A stretch of DNA of 43,540 nt from Acholeplasmataceae bacterium (lineage in GTDB: Bacteria; Bacillota_I; Bacilli_A; Acholeplasmatales; Acholeplasmataceae): NCBI GenBank assembly GCA_030656435.1, contig JAUSOA010000098.1, positions 1-43,540 on the forward strand. The letters are read 5' to 3'. Positions within the stretch are counted from its first letter, which is position 1; the number at the start of each line of letters is the position of its first letter. Positions 1 through 8,301 of the stretch are shown piece after piece. The translations under genes were made by a program, and so were the position numbers. Under the pieces are notes generated by a model that worked only from the letters and a program-made list of their open reading frames with translations, ran no database searches and was not told where the DNA came from.

Positions 1-527
1 CGAATGTCGTTGCCATGAATATCTTGAATGACTGCATTCTTGTCTCCCCATATTCTTCTAAATGTAATATTTCTTGCTCCATTGAATGGAACTTCATTGT
101 TAATTTTTAATGTTCTTTCAATAATTGAACTCTTCCCCTCATATGGGTAGTAATTCATGATTAGGTTATAATATCCCGCTTCGGGAACAGAAAAAGACCA
201 TGTCACTGACCCAGCTTCCTGGGTCAGTAGGACATCGTTTTTATTTTCATAAGAATCTAAAACTACTTGATCGCCAGTTATTAAATCATAACTTGCTGCG
301 TGAATTGAAATGTTTTGACCTTGAGGGAAATTTTCCTCATGAAAACCCAGATACTTATAGTAATCTGCAGTATCAAAATACTCCAGATCAGAAACACTAA
401 TTGTTTCCCCTGGTTCACTATTAAAATCTAGATAGTCTTTCTTGTATTTGACAACGATGCTATCAACAATCGCGTAAATCGTGATTGCAAGAACTATCGA
501 AATCGATATGATTGCAAATTTCTTCAA
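1..527 (-). CDS. Partial membrane-anchored extracellular protein, likely large ABC solute-binding protein (N-terminus)
   Basis: An open frame runs from a TTG start at 527 off the left edge (about 175 codons, no stop). TTG is chosen because AGGAG lies 8 nt upstream and the next residues (KKF, then about 17 hydrophobic residues) form a signal anchor. After the anchor comes an extracellular beta-rich region with a segment reading TWSFSVPEAGYYNLIMNYYP, like a carbohydrate-binding-type N-terminal domain. Such domains are known in very large Bacillota sugar ABC solute-binding proteins; that assignment is inference from style and context. It follows the solute-binding lipoprotein at 590-2209 by 62 nt, so the two are probably one transport operon continuing to the left. 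A perfect inverted repeat lies inside the coding sequence (205-228). Confidence 0.6.
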   Translation of the reverse strand, partial: MKKFAIISISIVLAITIYAIVDSIVVKYKKDYLDFNSEPGETISVSDLEYFDTADYYKYLGFHEENFPQGQNISIHAASYDLITGDQVVLDSYENKNDVLLTQEAGSVTWSFSVPEAGYYNLIMNYYPYEGKSSIIERTLKINNEVPFNGARNITFRRIWGDKNAVIQDIHGNDI

Positions 528-546
528 AGAAAACACTCCTTTTCAT

Positions 547-580
547 ACAATCCCCCCCTTTTTTGTGAAAGGGGGATTGT
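547..580 (-). other. Intercistronic stem-loop between binding-protein gene and next gene
   Basis: ACAATCCCCC (547-556) pairs perfectly with GGGGGATTGT (571-580). Alternative inner pairing (CCCCCTTT with AAAGGGGG) is possible. On the minus-strand transcript no T-run follows; instead the AGGAG ribosome site of the next gene does. This suits a 3'-stabilising or expression-tuning stem of the kind known between binding-protein and permease genes, rather than a full terminator. Confidence 0.6.
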
Positions 581-589
581 CAATAATTA

Positions 590-2209
590 TTATCCGTTTA
601 AGTAAGTTTCAAGTGCTGCCTCATATATTGGCTTAATCTGATCCATAACGGTTCTAGCATTTCCTTCACGAATTGCTATATTTGCATTTCTTCTCCAACC
701 ATTTTCGCCGTACGCACTAATGCCTACTGCATTAATAAGGTCTCTATAAACCTTGTCATAAATAGCTAGGTATGCTTCAACATATTTTTCTTGATCGAAT
801 TTAGTCATTAGTGATAATTCAAAGCTTAATTCCATTTGTGCATCTGTTTGCCAAATTTGAAGTTCATTCCAAACCTGGAAGACAAGCGCTTCTTTAGCTG
901 GAGTCATCCCACTAGCAATATGATATACTGCCACACCAGCAACTGGTGAAACATAGTCTCCTGTATAAGTGTTTGATCTTGGGAAGGGTACAAATCCAAG
1001 TTCAAAAGCCAATCCACCCCATCTATTTTCTGCATTCACAAACCATAAATTACCTGGATGCATAGCTACTTTCCCAGCCTGCCATTGTGGACTACCAGCA
1101 TCATATAGAGGACTTAGTTCAAATAAACCCTTCGTATAGAGAGATGATAGAAATGCATAGGTTTCAAGAGCTGGGTTTTGTGCAAATGCAACACGCTTTG
1201 TGGTTGCATTAATCAAGCTTCCGCCATTGAGTGGAATCATGTTTTCTGCATAAAGTGCAACAATACCACCAAGTGCATACTTATCATCGCCTTGAGCAGT
1301 TAATGCTGTTTGTACTTGTGTAGCCCATTGGTCAAATTTAGACCATGTCCACTGTCCTGCTAGGAATAAATCGGTTGGATTATCAACACCAAGACTTGCA
1401 ACGAGTTCAGCATTATAATAAAGTCCTGTGTCTACAGTTAATTTACCTGCACCAAAACCATAAACTTGTTCCTGGAATGATCCAACTTCCTTATAGCTTG
1501 AATGAATATTTGCTCCAGTCGTTGTTAAATACTTATCCACTGGTACAATTGCATCACCCTTAGCAAGAGTTTGAATCCAGTCACTAACTGACCAGTAAAT
1601 GTCGGCCAAATGAGCACCTGCTACTGATGATTGAATAATTGCAGTCACACGGTCTGGACCCCAAGCTGCATTTGAAGGATAAGCGCGATATTCAATTTTA
1701 ACATTGAGACGTTGTTCTACTTCTAATTGTTTTTGTTGTCTTTCAAGTTGTTCAGTACCACTAAAGTTAGCATGGAATGGGTTGACTTCATAAGGAGCAC
1801 CATGCATGATTACGATAGTTGTCGGTGGAATCGGAACACAAATTCCATTCACCTTTTCCTGATTCACAGGACATCCAGCAGCCGTTAACACAGTGATCGT
1901 TCTAGTTACAGATACTAATTTGCCATCACTTCCTGTAACCTTGTATGTCAATATATAATTACCTGCTGAGTTTAAGTTTAATGCACCAGTCACAGTAATA
2001 CTAGATGTGATATCTCCATTCACTGTATCTGTTGCTGTAATACCCGTTAGTGGATCAAATGCATCACCAACAGTAACCGTTGCTGGAGCTATTCCAGTAA
2101 TTGAGGCTGTATTTCCTGTTGGAGCAGTTGGAACGGTATCATCTCCGCCACATGCCACTAATCCGAAAAATAATGCGAACATCAATAAAAACCCTAGGAT
2201 TCTCTTCAT
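590..2209 (-). CDS. Sugar ABC transporter solute-binding lipoprotein with N-terminal Ig-like (DUF5011-type) domain
   Basis: 539 aa. A lipoprotein signal ends in LVAC (Cys20), so the protein should be lipid-anchored on the outer face. Residues ~35-108 form an Ig-like domain of DUF5011/BIG_3 type, followed by a 12-residue Cys-pair element (C-x6-V-N-G-x-C, 1838-1873). From ~130 to the end is a family-1 type extracellular solute-binding fold (GLYYNAELVASLGV, WTWSKFDQWA, GKVAMHPGNLW). Role: capture of a sugar or oligosaccharide for an ABC importer; the substrate is not deducible. GAGGG precedes the ATG at 2209. It heads an operon running left into the partial gene. The Ig-like domain in front of a binding protein is unusual and may act as a spacer from the membrane. 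Confidence 0.85.
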   Translation of the reverse strand: MKRILGFLLMFALFFGLVACGGDDTVPTAPTGNTASITGIAPATVTVGDAFDPLTGITATDTVNGDITSSITVTGALNLNSAGNYILTYKVTGSDGKLVSVTRTITVLTAAGCPVNQEKVNGICVPIPPTTIVIMHGAPYEVNPFHANFSGTEQLERQQKQLEVEQRLNVKIEYRAYPSNAAWGPDRVTAIIQSSVAGAHLADIYWSVSDWIQTLAKGDAIVPVDKYLTTTGANIHSSYKEVGSFQEQVYGFGAGKLTVDTGLYYNAELVASLGVDNPTDLFLAGQWTWSKFDQWATQVQTALTAQGDDKYALGGIVALYAENMIPLNGGSLINATTKRVAFAQNPALETYAFLSSLYTKGLFELSPLYDAGSPQWQAGKVAMHPGNLWFVNAENRWGGLAFELGFVPFPRSNTYTGDYVSPVAGVAVYHIASGMTPAKEALVFQVWNELQIWQTDAQMELSFELSLMTKFDQEKYVEAYLAIYDKVYRDLINAVGISAYGENGWRRNANIAIREGNARTVMDQIKPIYEAALETYLNG

Positions 2210-2264
2210 TCTTTACCCTCTTTTCTTTATTCAAATTGAACAATACTTCTTTGGTTTGTATACT

Positions 2265-2291
2265 TTAATTATACTATAGTTTTATAGTCCC
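2265..2291 (-). promoter_or_regulatory. Candidate promoter with inverted repeat, upstream of 590-2209 gene
   Basis: On the minus strand a TATAAT box sits about 60 nt before the start, with only a weak -35. Directly upstream of it is ACTATA-AAAC-TATAGT, an inverted repeat. It shares the half-site AAAACTATA with the 19-bp palindrome at the anmK promoter. A common regulator is possible but speculative. Confidence 0.4.
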
Positions 2292-2345
2292 TTAATACCT
2301 TAACCCTTGTATTTTCACAATTGAAAAATTATTTTCAGTAAAAAC

Positions 2346-2364
2346 TAACTGATTATATCAGTTA
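2346..2364. repeat. 19-bp inverted repeat (TAACTGAT-3-ATCAGTTA)
   Basis: Perfect 8+8 palindrome with a 3-nt centre. On the minus strand it contains TATAAT, with TTTGTC 17 nt upstream, and is followed by GTTTTTAC. It could be an operator over an alternative promoter for the 590-2209 gene, or a second terminator hairpin after the surface-protein gene. The sequence alone does not decide. Confidence 0.45.
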
Positions 2365-2377
2365 AGTCTTGAAAGAC

Positions 2378-2405
2378 AAAGCGCCCGATATCTCACGGGC
2401 ACTTT
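2378..2405 (-). terminator. Rho-independent terminator after surface-protein gene
   Basis: Minus-strand stem AAAGTGCCCG / CGGGCGCTTT (one G-U pair), 8-nt loop, then TTTGTCTTT. It lies ~36 nt downstream of the stop at 2442. On the plus strand a T-run also follows the weaker stem. Confidence 0.75.
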
Positions 2406-2441
2406 TTTCATATCAAGGTTTTTTTGGTATGTGATTATAAC

Positions 2442-4901
2442 TTAGCTTCTTTTTCTAATAATGAAAACTAATGAAGCGCCTAATACTAGGCTTAATGTAA
2501 TAAACATTACGCTACCAATATTAAGTGATGATCCACAACCAGTTTCTGGAATATCAGCTATTGATGCATCAATCATTGCTTGAATTTGTGCTTCAGTATA
2601 GACTTGTGCAGTGATTAAAGCGTTGATTTGTGCTTCAGTAAGTTTACTTGCATTAATTAATGCTTGAATTTGAGCTTGAGTAAGCACTTGAGCATCTAAT
2701 AAAGCTTGTACTTCTGCTTGTGTTAATTTTGGAGCAACGACTGTAACTTGGAAACTTTGAACAGTTGCATTACCTGCTTTGTCTTCAACAGTAACTTCAA
2801 CAGTATAAGTACCAGGAACTAAAGTCATTCCACCATTGTTTGAAACATACATAGATAGATCAGCAATACTGTCATTGTAATCAAATGCTACAACGTTAGC
2901 AAGAATTGCTTGGTTAACAGTTGAGAAGGCATTTGCTTCAACCTTATAATTGTTATTAACAACCATCAGTTTTGGAGCAGTTACATCATCAACAGTTAAT
3001 GTGTAAGAAGCTGGAGTAACGATGTCATAATTGAAATCTGGATAACCAACTGTTAATGCAATTGTGTCACCAAACGCTAAGTTAGCAGCTCTTAATACTG
3101 GAGCATGAACACTACCATGTGCAGTAAGAACGTATTCACCTGGAGCTAGTGTTAATGCAGCTTTCCAAGCAAGGAAAGTAGCTTCAGATCCTACGATTGT
3201 GCCTGTAGAAGTTGTATAATTCCAATTGTATCTGTCATATCTTTCCTTCATTGTACCATCAGCAGCAACAACAACGATAAGTGATCCATAACCTGTTAAT
3301 GCTGGTGTGAAATGCTCAAGATCAGTAAATACTGCAAGTGAAGGATGTGTTGTAACATCAATGTCTGCATTATATGAGGTTTGCTCATTAAAGTTAACTG
3401 TAGTTACACCCTTGAATACAACTTTGGATTGTACGCCTGGGAAATGTACATGGTGTGTAAATGATAATCCAATTTGGTAAACACCTGGAAGTGGGCTGTA
3501 TTGATTGAAGTTATTTGGTAATGTGACTTGAATTGAACTTGTCTTACTATTTCCATAACCATCATCAGCAGTGATTCCTTGTAAAACATTGACATATACG
3601 CCTTCATTGACATATCTGTTTGCTACGCCAGCAAATTTAGGAGGCATAACCCCGATAACGATATCAGCTGTAACTTCAGTGACATCTTCTTCTGGAGTTT
3701 CTGCTCTATAAACTGCTTTATAGCCACTACCAAACACGCTTGAGTCAATTTTAGTGACTGGGCCGCTTGCTGTGTAGGAATTCGCGACTGAATTATAAGT
3801 AAACGTTATTGTTTCTAGAACGACTTCATCTTGAACAATGTCTACTTCGTAGTTAAGCTTATCAGTCTTGTTGATAATCTTACCATTCGTATCAAACATG
3901 TTAATCCATGAAGCTGATACTGTATTGCTTAAATCAAATACGCTATTGTAGTTAACAACGATGTTGATTCCTGGAGTTACTAAGTCATTGTCAAGAGCAG
4001 TTAATCCAGCAAATGTAGCAGGTTGTGGAGTATAAACTGTCTTAAATGGAGCAACAGTATTGTCTAACATAGCAGTTGGTAAACTTTGGATAAAGTCTGT
4101 AGTTTTTTGGTTTAATGTGCCTCTATCGTTTGTACCAAAAGTTACAAGAGTCCAACCTGCAGGAATTGTTACAAGATTTGGATTACCAGGAATAATTGTT
4201 GACCATTTGGTAACATCTGTTTCAACAGCTGTATCAACATCAGCATTAGTCCAAGTCAAGCTCTTAAGTGGCTCAATTTTATATCCCTTTGGATCTGCAC
4301 TATCTAAAACCATTCTGATTGGAGATAATCTTGTTGTTACTGGTTTTTCATTAGCTGGAGCTGCAATGAAAGCATCCTTTTCTGCTGTAGTTGCCATTCT
4401 CCAATTTGCATTCGCTGGAGTTGCATCACTACCAGTGTTAAAAATGTAATATGTTAGGAAGTGGTCTTCAAACATTTGAAGTTTTCCAGCAGCATCGAAG
4501 TATGCATACATTCTATGCACAACAGTAGTTAAATCTGTACGAGCACTTGTAGTTGTTAAAACAACCGCTTCATCCGTATCATTGATGTTCAATGAAGCGA
4601 ATGCGTTCCATGATAATACTGGCATTTCAAGTGCACTTATAAATCCATCCGAGTTTGCATCATTAAATTCGGTAACATATCTAGCACCACCTCTAACGAC
4701 GTGATAACGGTGACCGTAATATTCAAAGTCCCAATTTGAGTCACCAAGTTTGGTCTGTGTACATGCATTTGTGCCTTCTAAACATGCAATTTGATTGTAT
4801 GGATACAGATCAACTAAATCGCCTTCAGCAGCTTGCGCACTTGACATAAAGCCTAGTGCTACAGTAAAGCCTAGCAATAAAACTAAAATTAATTTTTTCA
4901 A
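2442..4901 (-). CDS. Secreted surface protein with Ig-like domains, 14-residue repeats and C-terminal anchor
   Basis: 819 aa from a TTG start at 4901, chosen because AGGAGG lies 7-8 nt upstream and a classic Sec signal follows at once (hydrophobic core, AQA before AEGD). A start further upstream (4967) would put 22 polar residues before the signal. The body holds beta-rich Ig-like regions of HYR/DUF5011 type (ITADDGYGNS, VEDKAGNATVQSF). Residues ~726-781 are four 14-residue repeats (consensus LTqAqIqALIdAqv). The end reads IPETGCGSS, then a membrane segment and RKRS. The tail resembles known C-terminal sorting signals that carry a Cys (MYXO-CTERM, SYNERG-CTERM style); it is not a true LPXTG. 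No enzyme motif was seen; a surface-layer, adhesive or glycan-contact role is inference. Own promoter with a cre-like box. Confidence 0.75.
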   Translation of the reverse strand: MKKLILVLLLGFTVALGFMSSAQAAEGDLVDLYPYNQIACLEGTNACTQTKLGDSNWDFEYYGHRYHVVRGGARYVTEFNDANSDGFISALEMPVLSWNAFASLNINDTDEAVVLTTTSARTDLTTVVHRMYAYFDAAGKLQMFEDHFLTYYIFNTGSDATPANANWRMATTAEKDAFIAAPANEKPVTTRLSPIRMVLDSADPKGYKIEPLKSLTWTNADVDTAVETDVTKWSTIIPGNPNLVTIPAGWTLVTFGTNDRGTLNQKTTDFIQSLPTAMLDNTVAPFKTVYTPQPATFAGLTALDNDLVTPGINIVVNYNSVFDLSNTVSASWINMFDTNGKIINKTDKLNYEVDIVQDEVVLETITFTYNSVANSYTASGPVTKIDSSVFGSGYKAVYRAETPEEDVTEVTADIVIGVMPPKFAGVANRYVNEGVYVNVLQGITADDGYGNSKTSSIQVTLPNNFNQYSPLPGVYQIGLSFTHHVHFPGVQSKVVFKGVTTVNFNEQTSYNADIDVTTHPSLAVFTDLEHFTPALTGYGSLIVVVAADGTMKERYDRYNWNYTTSTGTIVGSEATFLAWKAALTLAPGEYVLTAHGSVHAPVLRAANLAFGDTIALTVGYPDFNYDIVTPASYTLTVDDVTAPKLMVVNNNYKVEANAFSTVNQAILANVVAFDYNDSIADLSMYVSNNGGMTLVPGTYTVEVTVEDKAGNATVQSFQVTVVAPKLTQAEVQALLDAQVLTQAQIQALINASKLTEAQINALITAQVYTEAQIQAMIDASIADIPETGCGSSLNIGSVMFITLSLVLGASLVFIIRKRS
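2559..2726 (-). repeat. Four 42-bp tandem repeats encoding 14-residue units
   Basis: Four consecutive units: LTQAEVQALLDAQV, LTQAQIQALINASK, LTEAQINALITAQV, YTEAQIQAMIDASI. Heptad-like spacing of Leu/Ile/Ala suggests a helical stalk between the Ig-like part and the membrane anchor. Confidence 0.85.
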
Positions 4902-4938
4902 TTCATTTCCTCCTATTTTTTGGTTCCATTTGTAAGGT

Positions 4939-4967
4939 ATTTTATATCCGATTGAAAGCGCTGTCAA
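4939..4967 (-). promoter_or_regulatory. Sigma-A promoter overlapped by cre-like (CcpA) site
   Basis: Minus-strand TTGACA (4962-4967), 17-nt spacer, TAAAAT (4939-4944), about 38 nt before the TTG start at 4901. The -35 and spacer lie inside TTGAAAGCGCTGTCAA (4952-4967), a close match to the CcpA cre consensus TGWAARCGYTWWCW. Carbon catabolite control of the surface protein is the natural inference. Confidence 0.75.
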
Positions 4968-5040
4968 TTACCTTCGGTATAATAACCTATCAAATGCCCC
5001 GTTTTTACACATTGTGATTTTTTTTTTCAGTTTCGCCCTA

Positions 5041-8000
5041 TTAATGGACTGTTCCTGGTAAGTAAGTGAAGAAAGTTCTAGATGTGGAAATACCGCCATC
5101 TGTTACTGTAATTGTGTAGCTAACAGTCATTGGACGGTCTGGCATTTGAATGACTCTACCTGTTTGGTCTACATATTCAGGATTGTTAGATTCGAATAAA
5201 ATCGTGCGATCTCCTTGTGCATGTCTAACTGCAAACTCTGCATCAGCCATTGCCTGGAAGGTTGGAACCATTCCACCTCTTAGCATGCCCTGTGGACACC
5301 ATTTCCCTGAGAAGTCTTGATGGAATTTAATATGTGATCTTGGAAGATTGTATCTAAATAGTATGTCAGCAGAAAGCTTAGCTGTTCTTTGGAATGTTAA
5401 ATACATGTCTTCATCCTGTGCAACTGACATTTCAATTCCTATACCATTTCTATTTCCTCCACCAAGATAGGTAAGACTAGTTCCTGGAAGTGATGAACCA
5501 TCACCAGCGTGATAAGCGATTTCATTTTCAGGTACATGTTGATAGGTAACTCTAGCATCATTTGTGTAATGCCATGAAACATTGAGTACAGTTCCCGCCT
5601 GTGCAGCGTTCCACAAATAGTTAGCGTGTGATAGCGCGCCAGCTCCTGGAGATGTGTTCGCTGTTTCATGAACTACTACCCAATAAACATTTTGTGGGTT
5701 ATAGGTAGTGATACCATCTGGATGTGCAGGCTTTAAAATACCTGGACGAATCCCTGAACTAATTGGTAGCATCTTGGATAGGTTAACATCGATATTTTGG
5801 AATAAATATTTAGAAACACTATCGTATCTGATCTCTGTATAGTTGAAGGTGACTCCATACTGTAGCCATTGACGTTCGTTTGAATAGGCAACTTGATAGG
5901 TCGTTAATAAATCTAGTAAGTTATTATTGTCAAGTGCTGAATATATACTCATCGTGTAGGATGTTTGTACACTTGGATCATCTTTAAGTGATGCTGTAAA
6001 TGTGACCTCTCCAGCTGCTAAAGTTGTAACTAGACCTACTTCATTGATTGTTGCAATCAATTGGTTAGATGATACAAATTCGACCTCTGCATTTGAAATA
6101 TTGAATGGATATGGAGATGCAGTTAGCGTTAGGGTATCTCCTACGATTAAATCATTGGTTTCATATGAGGGTTTGAGTTCAATTCCTGGAGTTGTTGTGA
6201 CGGTAATTGTGATGGTAACATTAATATTTATATCCACTGTTGAGCGTAGAGTCAGTGTAACAACTCCACTCTTTTGTGGTGACAACAAACCAGATACTGT
6301 ATTCACTAACATTATTCCTGGATCACCAGTAATCCATCTAACGCGGTCTGTTACGAGTTCCATAGGAAGTATTTCATAGGTAAAGGTATGATTATCCCCT
6401 AAAATAATTTCAGAAATAGGATTGGTAATAATAAATGTCACTGGTAGGTTTTTATTATAGTTTGCTTCTAAGACAATATCTGTCTTCGCTTGATATGCTC
6501 CTCTTAGATAATAAGAATCAATTCCAGGGAATAGTGAAGGATTTACCTCATCTTGACCCCAGTGGTTTAGTGTGAAGTCCACTGTTGAATTGGTTTGAGA
6601 CTTTGCAGCATATAATGTTGAATTGGTTACTGAATTGAATCTTGCATAGGCTAAGATATTCTTTTCTGCACCTGAATATTTTTTATTGATTTCAATTCCA
6701 ACTGTAGCTTGGTTTATGGTATTTCTTGAGACAATGACCTCTGTTATATCATCATATTCAGAAACAGCATTAACCTTAATCGCTTGATGGACATTGGTTA
6801 TCGTATTCTTTTCAACAAGTATAGTTCCACCTAAATAGTCTTCAATAACAATCGCATCCGTATTTAGATTTGTAATTGTATTCGATGCAATGGTTACTCC
6901 TGTCGCCTTCTCTATATTTAGGAAAGCATTTCCAGATAGAGTTAAATCAACTGCTTGATTATTTTTGAACGTAAATGAACTCATTCCAGTATTAGAAAAT
7001 ACTCTTGAATTTTGAATAAAGCTAAATCCATCAATTGTTGTGTGATCACCTTTAACTTCGATGGTGCCATTGATGGTTGCTGCAGTCACTGATTTTAAGG
7101 TTAAGTGATGGATATCCATGACGATATTTTCTGCATAGGTTCCAGCATAGACAAGGACTGTTGCATGATTAGTTGCTACATCTAAAGCATCATTGATACT
7201 AGCAAATAAATCGATACCAAACTCGAATTCAACACCTAGGTAGGTGACTGAATCTCCTAAGATTTTAGATTCATCAACTAATAGATAATTGATAACTTCA
7301 AGTGTGAATGTATCCTTGATTGAATCATCATATAGTGAAGTAGCAGTAATCGTAATTGTACCTGGTTTAATTGCGTTAATTAAGCCATTTTCATCGATTG
7401 TAGCTACTTCTTCATTACTGCTTTCCCAAGAAACAAATGCATAGGAAACATCAGGAGAAACACTAATAGATAATGCTTTTTCTGATCCTACGTTTAACTT
7501 AGCATCACCAGTAATCATAATCGATTGCGTTAGGTTATAAACTTTAACTGTAACCTCTTCAAAAACATCTAAGTCGTAGCTTGAGCGGATGATGACTTTG
7601 ACATCACCTTGGCCAACAGCTGTAACTACTCCCGCACTATCGACTGTTGCAATTAAAGTATCACTTGATTCATAGGTAACATCCGCATTACTTTGTAGTG
7701 AGATTTGTTTAGTTGCTCCAATCCAAAGTGATTCTTCTAATGTATTGACTTCGAGTGTAACAATTTTTCTAACATCGATTTCTACAGTTACAGAAAGACT
7801 TGGCTCTTTAACGGATTGAATCGTTAAATTTGCTTTACCTTCAGCAACCCCAGTAATCAATCCTGACTGGTCTACTGTAAAAACATTTTGGTTCGCTGAA
7901 GTCAATGTCACCGTATCATTGGCTGTAAAAACCACTTGCTTAGACTCACCAACCTTGACTGCGACTGCAGTAGAGGGTACTGTAAGTGTATAATTTTTAC

Positions 8001-8301
8001 TCACCTTAACGGTTATCGTAACCTTAATTTCAGGGTCATCCTTAGAGCTCACAACGACTGTAGTTTCACCTTCAGCAACTGCGGTTACTAATCCTGAAGA
8101 ACTTACAGTGATGATTGATAAATTCTTAGATTCAAAGTTGACTCCCTTAGCGTCATTGGTATCAAAATCAATTTGATAGGTTCCCCCTTCAATCATTTCA
8201 ATATCCAAATCTTCAATACTAAGTGTTATATCGGTGCCGCATGCAACTAGGCTGATGACGATAATGCCGATTGCAATCACACCAAATATTCTTTTAAACA
8301 T
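5041..8301 (-). CDS. Lipoprotein N-acetylmuramoyl-L-alanine amidase with BIG2 and beta-helix domains
   Basis: 1086 aa from ATG 8301 (GGAGG 8-9 nt upstream; seven more residues are open upstream but have no ribosome site). Lipobox LVAC, Cys21. Four BIG2 Ig-like repeats (each with a G-L-V-T/I-x-x-x-x-G-type turn) span ~25-340. A right-handed beta-helix region (NosD/pectate-lyase style N-x-I/V ladders) covers ~345-590, two more BIG2 repeats ~620-790, and an Amidase_2 domain ~860-1030. Zinc ligands are visible as His in VVHETA, His in KFHQDF and Cys in KWCPQ, as in T7-lysozyme-type amidases that cut the MurNAc-L-Ala bond. It is the last gene of the anmK operon and overlaps the serine hydrolase by 8 nt. 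Removing stem peptides outside the cell would produce the denuded glycans that GHL10 enzymes prefer. Function of the beta-helix is unknown. Confidence 0.88.
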   Translation of the reverse strand: MFKRIFGVIAIGIIVISLVACGTDITLSIEDLDIEMIEGGTYQIDFDTNDAKGVNFESKNLSIITVSSSGLVTAVAEGETTVVVSSKDDPEIKVTITVKVSKNYTLTVPSTAVAVKVGESKQVVFTANDTVTLTSANQNVFTVDQSGLITGVAEGKANLTIQSVKEPSLSVTVEIDVRKIVTLEVNTLEESLWIGATKQISLQSNADVTYESSDTLIATVDSAGVVTAVGQGDVKVIIRSSYDLDVFEEVTVKVYNLTQSIMITGDAKLNVGSEKALSISVSPDVSYAFVSWESSNEEVATIDENGLINAIKPGTITITATSLYDDSIKDTFTLEVINYLLVDESKILGDSVTYLGVEFEFGIDLFASINDALDVATNHATVLVYAGTYAENIVMDIHHLTLKSVTAATINGTIEVKGDHTTIDGFSFIQNSRVFSNTGMSSFTFKNNQAVDLTLSGNAFLNIEKATGVTIASNTITNLNTDAIVIEDYLGGTILVEKNTITNVHQAIKVNAVSEYDDITEVIVSRNTINQATVGIEINKKYSGAEKNILAYARFNSVTNSTLYAAKSQTNSTVDFTLNHWGQDEVNPSLFPGIDSYYLRGAYQAKTDIVLEANYNKNLPVTFIITNPISEIILGDNHTFTYEILPMELVTDRVRWITGDPGIMLVNTVSGLLSPQKSGVVTLTLRSTVDININVTITITVTTTPGIELKPSYETNDLIVGDTLTLTASPYPFNISNAEVEFVSSNQLIATINEVGLVTTLAAGEVTFTASLKDDPSVQTSYTMSIYSALDNNNLLDLLTTYQVAYSNERQWLQYGVTFNYTEIRYDSVSKYLFQNIDVNLSKMLPISSGIRPGILKPAHPDGITTYNPQNVYWVVVHETANTSPGAGALSHANYLWNAAQAGTVLNVSWHYTNDARVTYQHVPENEIAYHAGDGSSLPGTSLTYLGGGNRNGIGIEMSVAQDEDMYLTFQRTAKLSADILFRYNLPRSHIKFHQDFSGKWCPQGMLRGGMVPTFQAMADAEFAVRHAQGDRTILFESNNPEYVDQTGRVIQMPDRPMTVSYTITVTDGGISTSRTFFTYLPGTVH

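Noticed and set aside
321-340. Apparent frameshift in the partial left-edge gene
   Set aside because: Careful reverse-complementing shows a continuous frame (...FHEENFPQGQN...); the shift was a reading slip.
2442-2560. LPXTG sortase signal at the end of the surface protein
   Set aside because: The motif reads IPETGCG without the leading Leu of LPXTG; a Cys-type tail fits better, though an IPETG-like variant cannot be fully excluded.
4060-4449. Plus-strand open frame of ~129 codons with a hydrophobic end
   Set aside because: Antisense to the surface-protein gene, with no ribosome site or family motif.
6002-6379. Plus-strand open frame of ~125 codons
   Set aside because: Lies entirely antisense inside the BIG2/amidase gene, has no ribosome site and low-complexity composition typical of a shadow frame.
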